Source: Ga0077548 sp035440445 (GTDB lineage Bacteria > Pseudomonadota > Alphaproteobacteria > Rhizobiales > Xanthobacteraceae). Taken from it: a stretch of DNA of 64,000 bases. Of the stretch, positions 34,756-43,145 are shown piece by piece (within the stretch, counting starts at the first letter, position 1; the number at the start of each line of letters is the position of its first letter). The notes below the pieces were generated by a model. It had not been told where the DNA came from, did no database searches, and saw only the letters and a program-made list of their open reading frames with translations. The stretch spans positions 16,919 through 80,918 of the forward strand of contig DAORMJ010000018.1 of NCBI GenBank assembly GCA_035440445.1, in the 5' to 3' direction. The translations under genes were made by a program, and so were the position numbers.

Positions 34756-36848
34756 CCGAACCACAATTTCCTTTTGCGCTGCCGATCGGCACGCAGATTT
34801 CGGGCTACGAGATCGTGCGCGTGCTGGGTGTCGGAGGTTTCGGAATCACCTATGAAGGGTTTAACCCGGTCACGCGCCGGCGCGCCGCGATCAAGGAGTT
34901 CTTTCCGCGCGGGATCGCGTCGCGGGAGAATGCAACGCAAGTCGTGTTCTCGCGGCAGGACACCGATGTCGTGACCTGGGCGCTGGAGCGTTTTCGCCGC
35001 TCCACCACCGAGCTCTGCGACTTCCGCCATCCGAACATCGTCGAAGTGCTGAACTATGTGCCGGCGAACGAGACCGGCTACATGTTCATGGAGCAGGTCG
35101 AGGGCGAGACGCTGGAGACCTGGCTGCGGAAGAAAAACGGTCCGCCGACCATGGACGAAATGCGCACCATCCTCGAGCCGGTGTGCGACGCGCTCGAATA
35201 CGTGCATTCCAAAAAGTTCATCCATCGCGATATCGCGCCTGACAACATCATGATCCGCCAGGATGGCAGGCCGATGTTGATCGATTTCGGCGCGATCAAG
35301 ATCATTGCGCAGACAGCGCAAACGCGCGCCGCTTCGGGCAGGAGCTATGGCGTCGCGAAGCAGCATTATTCGCCGCCGGAGCAGATGGACGAAGATGCCG
35401 AACTCGACTCGCGCGCCGATGTTTATGCGCTCGGCGCGGTGCTTTATCGTGCGGTCACGGGGCAGCCGCCCGTCGATGCCGACAAGCGCAAGAACGATCT
35501 TATCCTGAAAGGTGCCGACTCTTACGTCTCGGTGGCGCAGGCTTCGCGTATTCCGCTTTCCGCGGGCGTCATCAATATCATCGACCGTTCGCTTGCGCTG
35601 AAGCCGTTGGACCGGCCCTCGAGCATTTCCGAATTCCGTGCCGGTATGCATGACGAGGGCTTCGCGACCGCCGTGATCGCTCCGGCGGCAACCGCGATTG
35701 TCGAGCCGATGCCGACGCCGGGATTCTCCGGCCCCGGCGCGCGTCCTTCCGCGCCTGAGGAAAACATCGCGGCGCGCAACGACTACGCCACGAACTACGT
35801 GCAGCCGCAGGCGCACTCCCAACCGGATTCCGTCAGGTACGAACCGCCAGCGCCGGAAGCGTCGGTCCCGCCGATGCCGGATAAGCCCATGCGCAGCGGC
35901 AGGTCGTGGATCGGCATCGCCGCTATCGCTTCGGTCGTGCTCATCGTTCTCGGTATCGGGGTGGCCTCGATCAATTCTCTTTCCAAGCGGACGACCACAA
36001 CCACCACGACGACGAACAACAACCAGAGCACGCAGAACAATCAGCAGACCAACGACGTTCATCAGCTGATCGCGCGGGCCGACCGGCTTGGGCGCGAGAA
36101 CAACCACCAGGGATCGATTGAGGCCTTTACGCAGGCGCTTCGCGTGGTTGGCAACGACAATAATCTGCGCACGCTGATCCTGAAGGGCCGTGCGGCGCGC
36201 TATGGCGTTCTGAGTAAATATGTCGAGCAGATCGCCGACCTCAGCGACGTCATCCGTATCGAGAATACTGCGCCCAACTATAGTGCGAGAGGGCTGGCCT
36301 ATTGGTTTGCCAGCGAATACGACCGTGCGCTTGCCGACCAGACCCGCGCAATTCAGCTCGACCCGAAGAATGCGGCCTATGTGGGCGAGCGCGGCCGCAC
36401 GAATATATGGAAGAAGGATTACATTGCGGCGATCGCCGACTTCTCCGATGCGATCCGCCTGAATCCGGACAGCGGCTATTTTTACGGGCAGCGGGCTTCC
36501 GCGCATTTCAGCCGGCTCGATTACTCGCGCGCCTTGGGCGACTACGATCAGGCGATCAGGCTCGCGCCTAACGATCTCACTTACTATCGTGCTCGCGCCG
36601 ACGTGGCCGTTGCGCGCGCGGACGCGACGCCTTCGACGCGCAGCGCCGATCTCAATCGCGCAAAAGCGGACATGGATGTCGTCATCAGCCGCGGCACTTC
36701 GGTCGGTGCGGCCGATTATGAGAAGCGGGGATTGATCCTCGAGCGGCTCGGTAACCGGGCAGACGCGATCGCCGACTTCCGCGCCGCACTGGCACGCGAT
36801 TCCAACAGCAATGCCAGCAAACAGGCGCTGCAGCGGCTCGGCGGCTAG
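34752..36848 (+). CDS. Membrane-anchored Ser/Thr protein kinase with TPR sensor domain (second of the pair)
   Basis: 698 residues, starting with TTG that overlaps the previous stop (TTGA), indicating coupling. Kinase domain: GVGGFG, K48 in AAIKEFFPRG, HRDIAPDN (D160, N165), DFG (178-180). A variable linker, one membrane helix (~388-410), a Thr/Asn/Gln-rich stretch and TPR repeats (YDRALADQTRAIQLDPKN, YSRALGDYDQAIRLAPND) follow. It is clearly paralogous to the previous kinase but the linkers and TPR number differ. No phosphatase gene is nearby. Substrates unknown. Confidence 0.93.
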   Translation: MTEPQFPFALPIGTQISGYEIVRVLGVGGFGITYEGFNPVTRRRAAIKEFFPRGIASRENATQVVFSRQDTDVVTWALERFRRSTTELCDFRHPNIVEVLNYVPANETGYMFMEQVEGETLETWLRKKNGPPTMDEMRTILEPVCDALEYVHSKKFIHRDIAPDNIMIRQDGRPMLIDFGAIKIIAQTAQTRAASGRSYGVAKQHYSPPEQMDEDAELDSRADVYALGAVLYRAVTGQPPVDADKRKNDLILKGADSYVSVAQASRIPLSAGVINIIDRSLALKPLDRPSSISEFRAGMHDEGFATAVIAPAATAIVEPMPTPGFSGPGARPSAPEENIAARNDYATNYVQPQAHSQPDSVRYEPPAPEASVPPMPDKPMRSGRSWIGIAAIASVVLIVLGIGVASINSLSKRTTTTTTTTNNNQSTQNNQQTNDVHQLIARADRLGRENNHQGSIEAFTQALRVVGNDNNLRTLILKGRAARYGVLSKYVEQIADLSDVIRIENTAPNYSARGLAYWFASEYDRALADQTRAIQLDPKNAAYVGERGRTNIWKKDYIAAIADFSDAIRLNPDSGYFYGQRASAHFSRLDYSRALGDYDQAIRLAPNDLTYYRARADVAVARADATPSTRSADLNRAKADMDVVISRGTSVGAADYEKRGLILERLGNRADAIADFRAALARDSNSNASKQALQRLGG

Positions 36849-37726
36849 TTCGCGTAGCCGCCGCTATAGATGATCGCAGACAGGTCGCTGTGGTCGATCC
36901 GCGCCGCCGCAGCCGCGGCGACGGCTGGTTTGGCATGAATTGCGATGCCAAGCCCGGCGGCGGTGATCATGTCGAGATCATTGGCGCCGTCACCGATCGC
37001 CATGGTTTCCTGCGGCAGGATGCCGAGTTTTGCGGTCAGTTCCTCGAGCGTGGATAGCTTGGCCGCGCGGCCGAGGATCGGCTCCCGCACGGTACCGGCG
37101 AGCTTTTCACCATCTACCAGCAGTTCGTTCGCGCGGTTCTCGTTGAAGCCGAGTCTATGCGCGATCACCTGCGTGAAGAGCGTGAAGCCGCCGGACACGA
37201 GGCAGGTGTAAACGCCGTTCGCTTTCAACGTTGCGATCAGTTCCTCGCCGCCAGCGGCGAGCGTGATTTTTTTCTCGATCGTTTCGTTGATGACCGAAAG
37301 GGGAAGCCCTTTCAGGAGTGCGACGCGCTCGAGCAATGCCGGCTCGAATGGCAACTCACCCCGCATCGCGCGTTCGGTGATCGCGGCGACATGCGCTTTC
37401 AGCCCCGCATAATCCGCGAGTTCGTCGATGCATTCCTGATCGATCATGGTGGAATCCATGTCGGCAACGAAAAGCTTCTTCCGGCGATATGCGGTTTCCT
37501 GCACGATCACGTCGATGGGAGCCGGCGCGAGCGCGGCGCGAACGAGATCGCCAAGCGCTCGCTCCTGCGCGTCCGGTCCCGGCGCGAAGAAAATATCCGC
37601 CGCAATTCCCGGCTTGAGCATGCTTTCCGAAATCGCGTTAGGAAGCAGCGCGCGGGCTTTCGCGACCGCCGCGGCATCGACGGCCGGGTTTTTGGGATTG
37701 CTGACGAGGGTCGCGACGTGAGACAT
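36845..37726 (-). CDS. serB: Phosphoserine phosphatase
   Basis: A 293-residue HAD-family enzyme that removes phosphate from phosphoserine in the last step of serine synthesis. It has the nucleophile motif VADMDSTMI (DxDST), motif II LVSGGFTLF, and GDGANDLDM with AIHAKPAV. An N-terminal ~75-residue regulatory part precedes the HAD domain. I chose ATG 37726, since homologues begin MSxVATL; an upstream ATG would run over the miaA start. Convergent, with a 4-base overlap, to the kinase gene. Confidence 0.94.
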   Translation of the reverse strand: MSHVATLVSNPKNPAVDAAAVAKARALLPNAISESMLKPGIAADIFFAPGPDAQERALGDLVRAALAPAPIDVIVQETAYRRKKLFVADMDSTMIDQECIDELADYAGLKAHVAAITERAMRGELPFEPALLERVALLKGLPLSVINETIEKKITLAAGGEELIATLKANGVYTCLVSGGFTLFTQVIAHRLGFNENRANELLVDGEKLAGTVREPILGRAAKLSTLEELTAKLGILPQETMAIGDGANDLDMITAAGLGIAIHAKPAVAAAAAARIDHSDLSAIIYSGGYAN

Positions 37727-37731
37727 GGGAC

Positions 37732-38640
37732 ATGATGGCATTGAAAAACGCGGTGCTTATTGCAGGGCCTACGGCGAGCGGCAAGTCCGCCCTCGCACTG
37801 GAACTGGCTGCGCGGATGGACGGCGTCGTCATCAATGCCGATTCGATGCAGGTCTATGGCGATCTGCGGATCATCACTGCGCGTCCGAGTGATGAAGAGA
37901 TCGGTCGCGCGCCGCATCGGCTATACGGTCACGTCGATGCGGCCGAGATCTATTCTGCCGGCCGGTGGCTCCGGGAAGCCGAGAAGGAAATCGAGGCGGT
38001 TCAGGCTGCTGGGCGGACCGCCATTATCATTGGCGGTACCGGTCTTTATTTCAGCGCCTTGCTGAAAGGGCTTTCTGCGGTCCCGGAAGTATCTGCCGAA
38101 GTGCGGCAGCAAATTCGCTATCTTGGCGACACAAAAGATAACGAGACACTGCATGCGATGCTTGTTGCGCGCGATCCGCGCACGGGAGCGGAAGTCCGTG
38201 TCTCCGACCGGCAGCGCATTTTGCGCGCGCTGGAGGTCATCGAGGCGACGGGCAGGGGGCTTGCGGCATGGCGGGAAGTGCCGGGCGTGCCGGTGCTGAA
38301 CTCCGGCACTTATCAGGCGATATTCCTGCAAACCGATCGCGAGGCGCTGGGCAAGCGCATCGATGCCCGCTTCGACAAGATGCTGGAGGAAGGCGCGCTC
38401 GAGGAAGTCAAAGCGCTCAAGTCCCGCAGTCTCAACCCCCGGATGCCAGCGATGAAGGCGCACGGCGTGCCGTGGCTGATGCGCTATCTCGATGGCGAGA
38501 TTTCACTTGAAGAGGCCGCGGCCCAGGGCAAGCGCGATACGCGCCAATATGCCAAGCGGCAGGAGACCTGGTTTCGGAATCAGTTGTCCGAGTTTCGTTG
38601 GGTAAAGCCGGAAAGTGCGGCTGACGCGCTCAAGCTCTAG
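37732..38640 (+). CDS. miaA: tRNA dimethylallyltransferase
   Basis: A 302-residue enzyme that adds dimethylallyl to A37 of tRNAs reading UNN codons. Signatures: VLIAGPTASGKSALALELA (P-loop), INADSMQVYGDLRIITARP, GRTAIIIGGTGLYFSALL and QYAKRQETWFRNQL. The ATG at 37732 or 37735 may be used. It is divergent from serB with only about five bases between starts, so each promoter must lie inside the other gene. Confidence 0.95.
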   Translation: MMALKNAVLIAGPTASGKSALALELAARMDGVVINADSMQVYGDLRIITARPSDEEIGRAPHRLYGHVDAAEIYSAGRWLREAEKEIEAVQAAGRTAIIIGGTGLYFSALLKGLSAVPEVSAEVRQQIRYLGDTKDNETLHAMLVARDPRTGAEVRVSDRQRILRALEVIEATGRGLAAWREVPGVPVLNSGTYQAIFLQTDREALGKRIDARFDKMLEEGALEEVKALKSRSLNPRMPAMKAHGVPWLMRYLDGEISLEEAAAQGKRDTRQYAKRQETWFRNQLSEFRWVKPESAADALKL

Positions 38641-38663
38641 TCTCTCGCGCGGACGACAGCAGT

Positions 38664-39518
38664 TTACTCCGCCGCTTTGAGTTTCTGCCGCACAGTTCGT
38701 TTCGGCCACAGCCATTGGGCAGCAACAGCCGCGAGCGTGATTGCGCTTGTCGTGAAGAACACGACCCATGCTGGGCGCACGGCATCCGGAAAGACCAGAT
38801 TGGCCTGCAAGACGCGTTGCCAGTTCACGCCGGTAAAGAAGCCGTACCACATGGCTTCTGCTGCGACCGTGAAGAGGCTCGCTGCGAGGACCAGCAGAAA
38901 AAGGTGAAGAAGTTTCGGCTCTCCGAGCCGCCGCTGCATCACCCGGTATAACAACAGCCACGCAAGCAAGCCTGCCATCCAGGTCGGCTCGTAGATGTTA
39001 AGTTTCTTCTGCATCGCGAAGTGGATGACCGAAAGCACCGCAATGGAATAGGTCAGCGTGTGCAGTCTGTTCCAGTTCGCGCTGCCGATGCGCGCGATCA
39101 TGCCGTCCGTCGATGTCAGCCCGAGCGCTGTCATCATGATGAGCGCGACGAAGCCGATCGTCAGATAGAGCCGGAGGATGATTTCGCGTGCGACCGTGCC
39201 GAGCGCGAAGTTCTGGTCGATCACGTAGAGCAGGAAATGTGCAAGCGCGTAGAAGAACGCGGCGACGCCAAGCGTGCGGCGCATGTTGATGAGCTTCGGC
39301 GCGTTGAAGAGCCGCCGGGCGGGCGAGATGCACAGCGAGAGAAAAAGCAGCCGCAGCGACCAGTCGCCGGTCTGATGCGTTAGCTCGACCAGCGGCTGTG
39401 CGCCGAGATCCTGACTCACCATCCGGCCCATGAGGTAAACGGCGGGCAGGCAGGTGCCGACAAAGGCGATCAGCTTGTGAGGGGAAAGTTTCCCGTTTTT
39501 CTCGCGCAGGAACGGCAA
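38664..39518 (-). CDS. msrQ: Heme-binding membrane subunit MsrQ of the MsrPQ methionine sulfoxide reductase
   Basis: A ferric-reductase-like membrane protein of about 284 residues with six hydrophobic segments. LVELTHQTGDWSLRLLFLSL, ALAHFLLYVIDQNF and SANWNRLHTLTYSIAVLSVIHF carry the candidate heme histidines of MsrQ. It normally passes electrons to periplasmic MsrP, which repairs oxidised methionines; msrP is not adjacent here. Homologues begin near xPxxxxxxGKLSPxK, so I chose TTG 39518; the frame continues 41 codons further upstream. Confidence 0.85.
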   Translation of the reverse strand: MPFLREKNGKLSPHKLIAFVGTCLPAVYLMGRMVSQDLGAQPLVELTHQTGDWSLRLLFLSLCISPARRLFNAPKLINMRRTLGVAAFFYALAHFLLYVIDQNFALGTVAREIILRLYLTIGFVALIMMTALGLTSTDGMIARIGSANWNRLHTLTYSIAVLSVIHFAMQKKLNIYEPTWMAGLLAWLLLYRVMQRRLGEPKLLHLFLLVLAASLFTVAAEAMWYGFFTGVNWQRVLQANLVFPDAVRPAWVVFFTTSAITLAAVAAQWLWPKRTVRQKLKAAE

Positions 39519-39647
39519 ATCGTAAGGTCCGGTTTGGCAGGAAACTAAGCTGGACCGCTCAGTACCGATACCGGGTCGCAGCCACAATCCCGTGAGAAAT
39601 GCCCTCAAATGCCGCTTGCGGGGCGAAAAAGGCAGGCGCATAAGGAC

Positions 39648-39676
39648 TTGACGCTGCTTGCGGGGCCCTTTAGGGT
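39648..39676 (+). promoter_or_regulatory. Probable sigma-70 promoter of the ilv operon leader
   Basis: TTGACG (39648-39653) and TAGGGT (39671-39676) are separated by 17 bases. They lie about 30 bases before the leader-peptide ATG. The -10 is weak. Confidence 0.5.
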
Positions 39677-39707
39677 CCGCGCAACTTTTGAACTCGCTGG
39701 AAGACCA

Positions 39708-39758
39708 ATGAGCAAGATTATTCTTGTAGTAGGAGGGCGCACCCCCCGCACGGCTTGA
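39708..39758 (+). CDS. ilv operon leader peptide
   Basis: A 16-codon reading frame encodes MSKIILVVGGRTPRTA, with consecutive Ile-Ile-Leu-Val-Val codons. It lies 145 bases before ilvB and is followed by mutually exclusive-looking stems and a terminator. This is the layout of transcription attenuation, in which ribosome stalling at branched-chain codons prevents termination. Identified from the sequence; regulation is inferred. Confidence 0.85.
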   Translation: MSKIILVVGGRTPRTA

Positions 39759-39811
39759 ACAAGCCGGGCAGACGAGGTGGTGCGCAAAGGGGTCTTTCGA
39801 GGCCCCTTTTT
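39738..39811 (+). promoter_or_regulatory. ilv attenuator with terminator hairpin
   Basis: The terminator is GGGGTCT-TTCG-AGGCCCC followed by TTTTT (39789-39811). Upstream, GCGCACC (39738-39744 region) can pair with GGTGCGC just before the terminator, and CGGCTT-GAAC-AAGCCG forms a smaller hairpin. These alternatives could couple leader translation to termination before ilvB. Confidence 0.8.
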
Positions 39812-39852
39812 CGATTCTAGGGCATGAACAAGACGAAGAAGTGGAGCGGACG

Positions 39853-41613
39853 ATGAGTATGGAAATGACCGGCGCGGAAATGGTGGTGAAGGCGCTCGCA
39901 GAGCAGGGCGTAAAGCATCTCTTCGGCTATCCGGGTGGCGCGGTTCTTCCGATTTATGATGCGCTGTTCCAGCAGAAGGACGTGAATCACATTCTCGTCC
40001 GCCACGAGCAGGGGGCAGTCCATGCCGCCGAAGGCTATGCGCGGTCCTCGGGCAAGGTGGGCGCGGTGCTGGTGACATCCGGTCCCGGTGCAACCAACGC
40101 AGTCACCGGGCTTGTCGATGCCTTGATGGATTCGATCCCGCTCGTCGTCATTACCGGACAGGTGCCGACCCACCTGATCGGCAATGATGCCTTCCAGGAA
40201 TGTGACACCGTCGGCATCACGCGGCCCTGCACGAAGCACAATTATCTCGTGAAGGACGTGAACGATCTCGCGCGCATTCTGCACGAAGCGTTCTACATCG
40301 CGGGTTCTGGCCGGCCCGGCCCGGTCGTGGTCGATATTCCGAAGGACATTCAGTTCGCCACGGGCAAATACACCGGCCCGAAGAACGTCGAGCACAAGTC
40401 CTACCGGCCGAAGCTCAAAGGTGACATGCCCAAGATCCAGGCCGCGATCGAACTGATGAAGAATGCCAAGCGGCCGATTTTCTATACCGGCGGCGGCGTC
40501 ATCAATTCCGGTAACGAAGCCTCGGTGTTGTTGCGCGATCTCGTGAAGCTCACGGGCTATCCGATCACTTCGACGCTGATGGGCCTCGGCGCCTATCCGG
40601 CTGCCGATCGGCAGTGGCTCGGCATGCTCGGCATGCACGGTACCTATGAAGCGAACTGGGCGATGCACGACTGCGACGTCATGATCTGCGTCGGCGCGCG
40701 GTTCGACGATCGTATCACCGGACGTATCGATGCGTTCGCGCCGCATTCGAAGAAGATCCACATCGATATCGACGCGTCCTCGATCAACAAGAACGTCAAG
40801 GTGGATATTCCGATCATCGGCGACTGCGCGCATGTGCTCGAAGACATGGTGCGGTTGTGGCGCACTTCGTCGGCGCAGCCGGACAAGCAGGCGTTGGCCG
40901 ACTGGTGGAAGCAGATCGACACGTGGCGCGCGCGCAAATCGCTCAATTACAAGAAGTCGAGCGACGTGATTAAGCCGCAGTATGCGATCGAGCGTCTCTA
41001 CGAACTGACCAAGGATCGCGACACCTATATTACGACCGAGGTGGGTCAGCATCAGATGTGGGCGGCCCAGCATCTGCATTTCCAGGAGCCGCGCCGCTGG
41101 ATGACGTCGGGCGGCTTGGGCACCATGGGCTACGGCCTGCCGGCAGCGGTCGGCGTGCAGCTTGCACATCCGAAATCGCTCGTCATCGACGTTGCGGGTG
41201 AGGCGTCCGTGCTGATGACGATGCAGGAAATCTCGACGGCCGTGCAGTATCGCCTGCCGATCAAGATTTTCATCCTGAATAACGAATATATGGGCATGGT
41301 GCGCCAGTGGCAGGAGCTTCTGCATGGCGGGCGCTATTCGGAGAGCTATTCCGCGGCGCTGCCCGATTTCGTGAAACTTGCGGAGGCCTATCACGCGGTC
41401 GGCATCCGCTGCGCGAAGCCCGGCGATCTCGACGATGCGATCAAGGAAATGATCAACGTCGACAAGCCGGTGATCTTCGACTGTCTGGTCGACAAGGCCG
41501 AGAACTGCTTCCCGATGATCCCGTCGGGTCGCGCGCACAATGAAATGATCTTGGGTGACGCCGCCGAAAGCATCGGCGACGCGGTGACCGAAGAAGGAAA
41601 GATGTTGGTGTAA
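39853..41613 (+). CDS. ilvB: Acetolactate synthase large subunit
   Basis: A 586-residue ThDP enzyme for the first common step of isoleucine, valine and leucine synthesis. It shows FGYPGGAVLPIYDAL, the catalytic Glu in RHEQGAVHAAEGYAR, FAD-region GVINSGNEA and the C-terminal ThDP domain with KIFILNNEYMGMVRQWQ. The usual GDG-type Mg/ThDP start reads AGEAS here, with Glu in place of Asp. The ATG at 39853 follows GGAGCGG. The next gene encodes the regulatory subunit (TAATG overlap). Confidence 0.97.
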   Translation: MSMEMTGAEMVVKALAEQGVKHLFGYPGGAVLPIYDALFQQKDVNHILVRHEQGAVHAAEGYARSSGKVGAVLVTSGPGATNAVTGLVDALMDSIPLVVITGQVPTHLIGNDAFQECDTVGITRPCTKHNYLVKDVNDLARILHEAFYIAGSGRPGPVVVDIPKDIQFATGKYTGPKNVEHKSYRPKLKGDMPKIQAAIELMKNAKRPIFYTGGGVINSGNEASVLLRDLVKLTGYPITSTLMGLGAYPAADRQWLGMLGMHGTYEANWAMHDCDVMICVGARFDDRITGRIDAFAPHSKKIHIDIDASSINKNVKVDIPIIGDCAHVLEDMVRLWRTSSAQPDKQALADWWKQIDTWRARKSLNYKKSSDVIKPQYAIERLYELTKDRDTYITTEVGQHQMWAAQHLHFQEPRRWMTSGGLGTMGYGLPAAVGVQLAHPKSLVIDVAGEASVLMTMQEISTAVQYRLPIKIFILNNEYMGMVRQWQELLHGGRYSESYSAALPDFVKLAEAYHAVGIRCAKPGDLDDAIKEMINVDKPVIFDCLVDKAENCFPMIPSGRAHNEMILGDAAESIGDAVTEEGKMLV

Positions 41614-42167
41614 TGAATATGGCTATCATCCCCACCACCTCGCACTATCCGTCGCAGCAGATCGACGAACGCCCGGAGCGGCGCACGCTTTCGGTGCTGG
41701 TCGATAACGAGCCGGGCGTGCTTGCGCGCGTGATCGGGCTGTTCTCCGGCCGCGGCTATAACATCGACAGCCTCACGGTTTCGGAGACCGAACACGAGAA
41801 GCATCTTTCTCGGATCACGATTGCCACCACCGGCAAGCCGATGGTGATCGAACAGATCAAGCATCAGCTCGAGCGGCTCGTCCCCGTGCATCGCGTCGTC
41901 GATCTCACCGAAACCGGCCGTGCGCTCGAGCGCGAGCTCGCCTTGATCAAGGTGCAGGGCAAAGGCGACAACCGGGTCGAAGCGCTCCGCCTCGCGGATG
42001 CGTTCCGGGCACGGGTGATCGATGCCACGACCGAGAGCTTCATTTTTGAGCTCACGGGAAAGAGTGACAAGATCGATCAGTTCCTCGTGCTGATGGACCC
42101 GCTCGGGCTTGTCGAATGTTCGCGGACCGGCATTGCGGCCATCGCCCGGGGCCCGGAGGCAATGTGA
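41613..42167 (+). CDS. ilvN: Acetolactate synthase small (regulatory) subunit
   Basis: A 184-residue protein. The N-terminal ACT domain (TLSVLVDNEPGVLARVIGLFSGRGYNIDSLTV) binds valine for feedback control and a C-terminal ALS_ss domain follows (EALRLADAFRARVIDATTES). The start ATG overlaps the ilvB stop by one base; the stop overlaps the next gene (GTGA). Also called ilvH. Confidence 0.96.
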   Translation: MNMAIIPTTSHYPSQQIDERPERRTLSVLVDNEPGVLARVIGLFSGRGYNIDSLTVSETEHEKHLSRITIATTGKPMVIEQIKHQLERLVPVHRVVDLTETGRALERELALIKVQGKGDNRVEALRLADAFRARVIDATTESFIFELTGKSDKIDQFLVLMDPLGLVECSRTGIAAIARGPEAM

Positions 42168-43015
42168 TCACGCGCTTTCTGCGCAGAACATTGCTCTCTG
42201 CGTTTGCTTGCGTTGTGTGTCTCGCTGCGCCGGCTTCGGCGCAGCCTGCGAAAAGCTGCGGTGAGCGCATCGAGCTTGCCGGTCATGACAACGTCCGGTT
42301 GCCCTATAGCCTGCACGTGCCGGCCAAAGCCGTCATGGTGCTGGTGCTGCTGCCGGGCGGTCCGGGCTTTGCCGATCTCGACCAATCCGGCTGTGCGCGC
42401 AAACTCTCCGGCAACTGGCTGATCCGCGCGCGCGAACTTTTCCACGAGCAGGGATTTGCAACGGCGTTGATCGACGCTCCGGCGGATCATCGCGGCGAGG
42501 ATGGCCTCGGCGGATTTCGCATCGCGCCTCAGCACGCCGAAGACATCGGTAAGATCATCACAGACATCCGGCGGCGCACGAAGCTCCCGGTGTGGGTGAT
42601 CGGCACCAGCCGAGGCACGATCTCCGCGGCAAACGCAGCCGCTCGGCTTCGCGGAGAGGCGGCCCCGGAGGGGGTGGTGTTTACGTCGCCGGTGACCTCC
42701 GGCCGGGTTGGCGGGCGTAAAGCCTGGGTCGCGCAGACCGTGCAGTCGCTATCGCTCGAGGCGATCAAAATGCCGGTGCTTGTCGTGGCGCATGCCAACG
42801 ACACCTGCATCCGCACGCCGCCGCGGCTTGCCGCGTCCATCCTCGAGCGTACCGCCGGTGCCCGCGAACAGCTTGTCATCGTGAAGGGCGGCGCCGGGCA
42901 GCGTCTGCCGGCGGATGAGGACGCATGCAGGGGCAGGTCCCACCATGGATTTATCGGACGGGAAGCGGAAGTGACCGCCGGTATCCTGCGTTTCATTCGC
43001 GGCGGGAGCTACTAG
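42164..43015 (+). CDS. Exported alpha/beta hydrolase inside the ilv operon
   Basis: A 283-residue protein from GTG 42164, overlapping the ilvN stop by 4 bases. A signal peptide (about residues 1-26, ending PASAQ) is followed by an oxyanion-type LLPGGPGFAD and a nucleophile elbow GTSRG (S149). Near the C-terminus VVAHANDTCI and SHHGFIGRE could supply Asp and His. Four or more cysteines suggest disulfides. The substrate is unknown. Its place between ilvN and ilvC is unusual, as biosynthesis is cytoplasmic and this product is exported. Confidence 0.82.
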   Translation: MITRFLRRTLLSAFACVVCLAAPASAQPAKSCGERIELAGHDNVRLPYSLHVPAKAVMVLVLLPGGPGFADLDQSGCARKLSGNWLIRARELFHEQGFATALIDAPADHRGEDGLGGFRIAPQHAEDIGKIITDIRRRTKLPVWVIGTSRGTISAANAAARLRGEAAPEGVVFTSPVTSGRVGGRKAWVAQTVQSLSLEAIKMPVLVVAHANDTCIRTPPRLAASILERTAGAREQLVIVKGGAGQRLPADEDACRGRSHHGFIGREAEVTAGILRFIRGGSY

Positions 43016-43145
43016 CAAGGCCACGAGGAACTTCATTACGCCATGCTTTTACGGGGGTTGCGGGCCTTGGTCCGGCCCCCTAGAAGCTTCGGCGGAAACC
43101 ATCACCAGCGGGAAAAAACCGCGCGCCTACGGGGGTAAAACGACT

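Noticed and set aside
34620..36506. 628-residue minus-strand reading frame
   Set aside because: Antisense to the second kinase gene; the plus-strand product has complete kinase and TPR motifs.
39817..41538. 573-residue minus-strand reading frame
   Set aside because: Antisense to ilvB, whose protein is complete and conserved.
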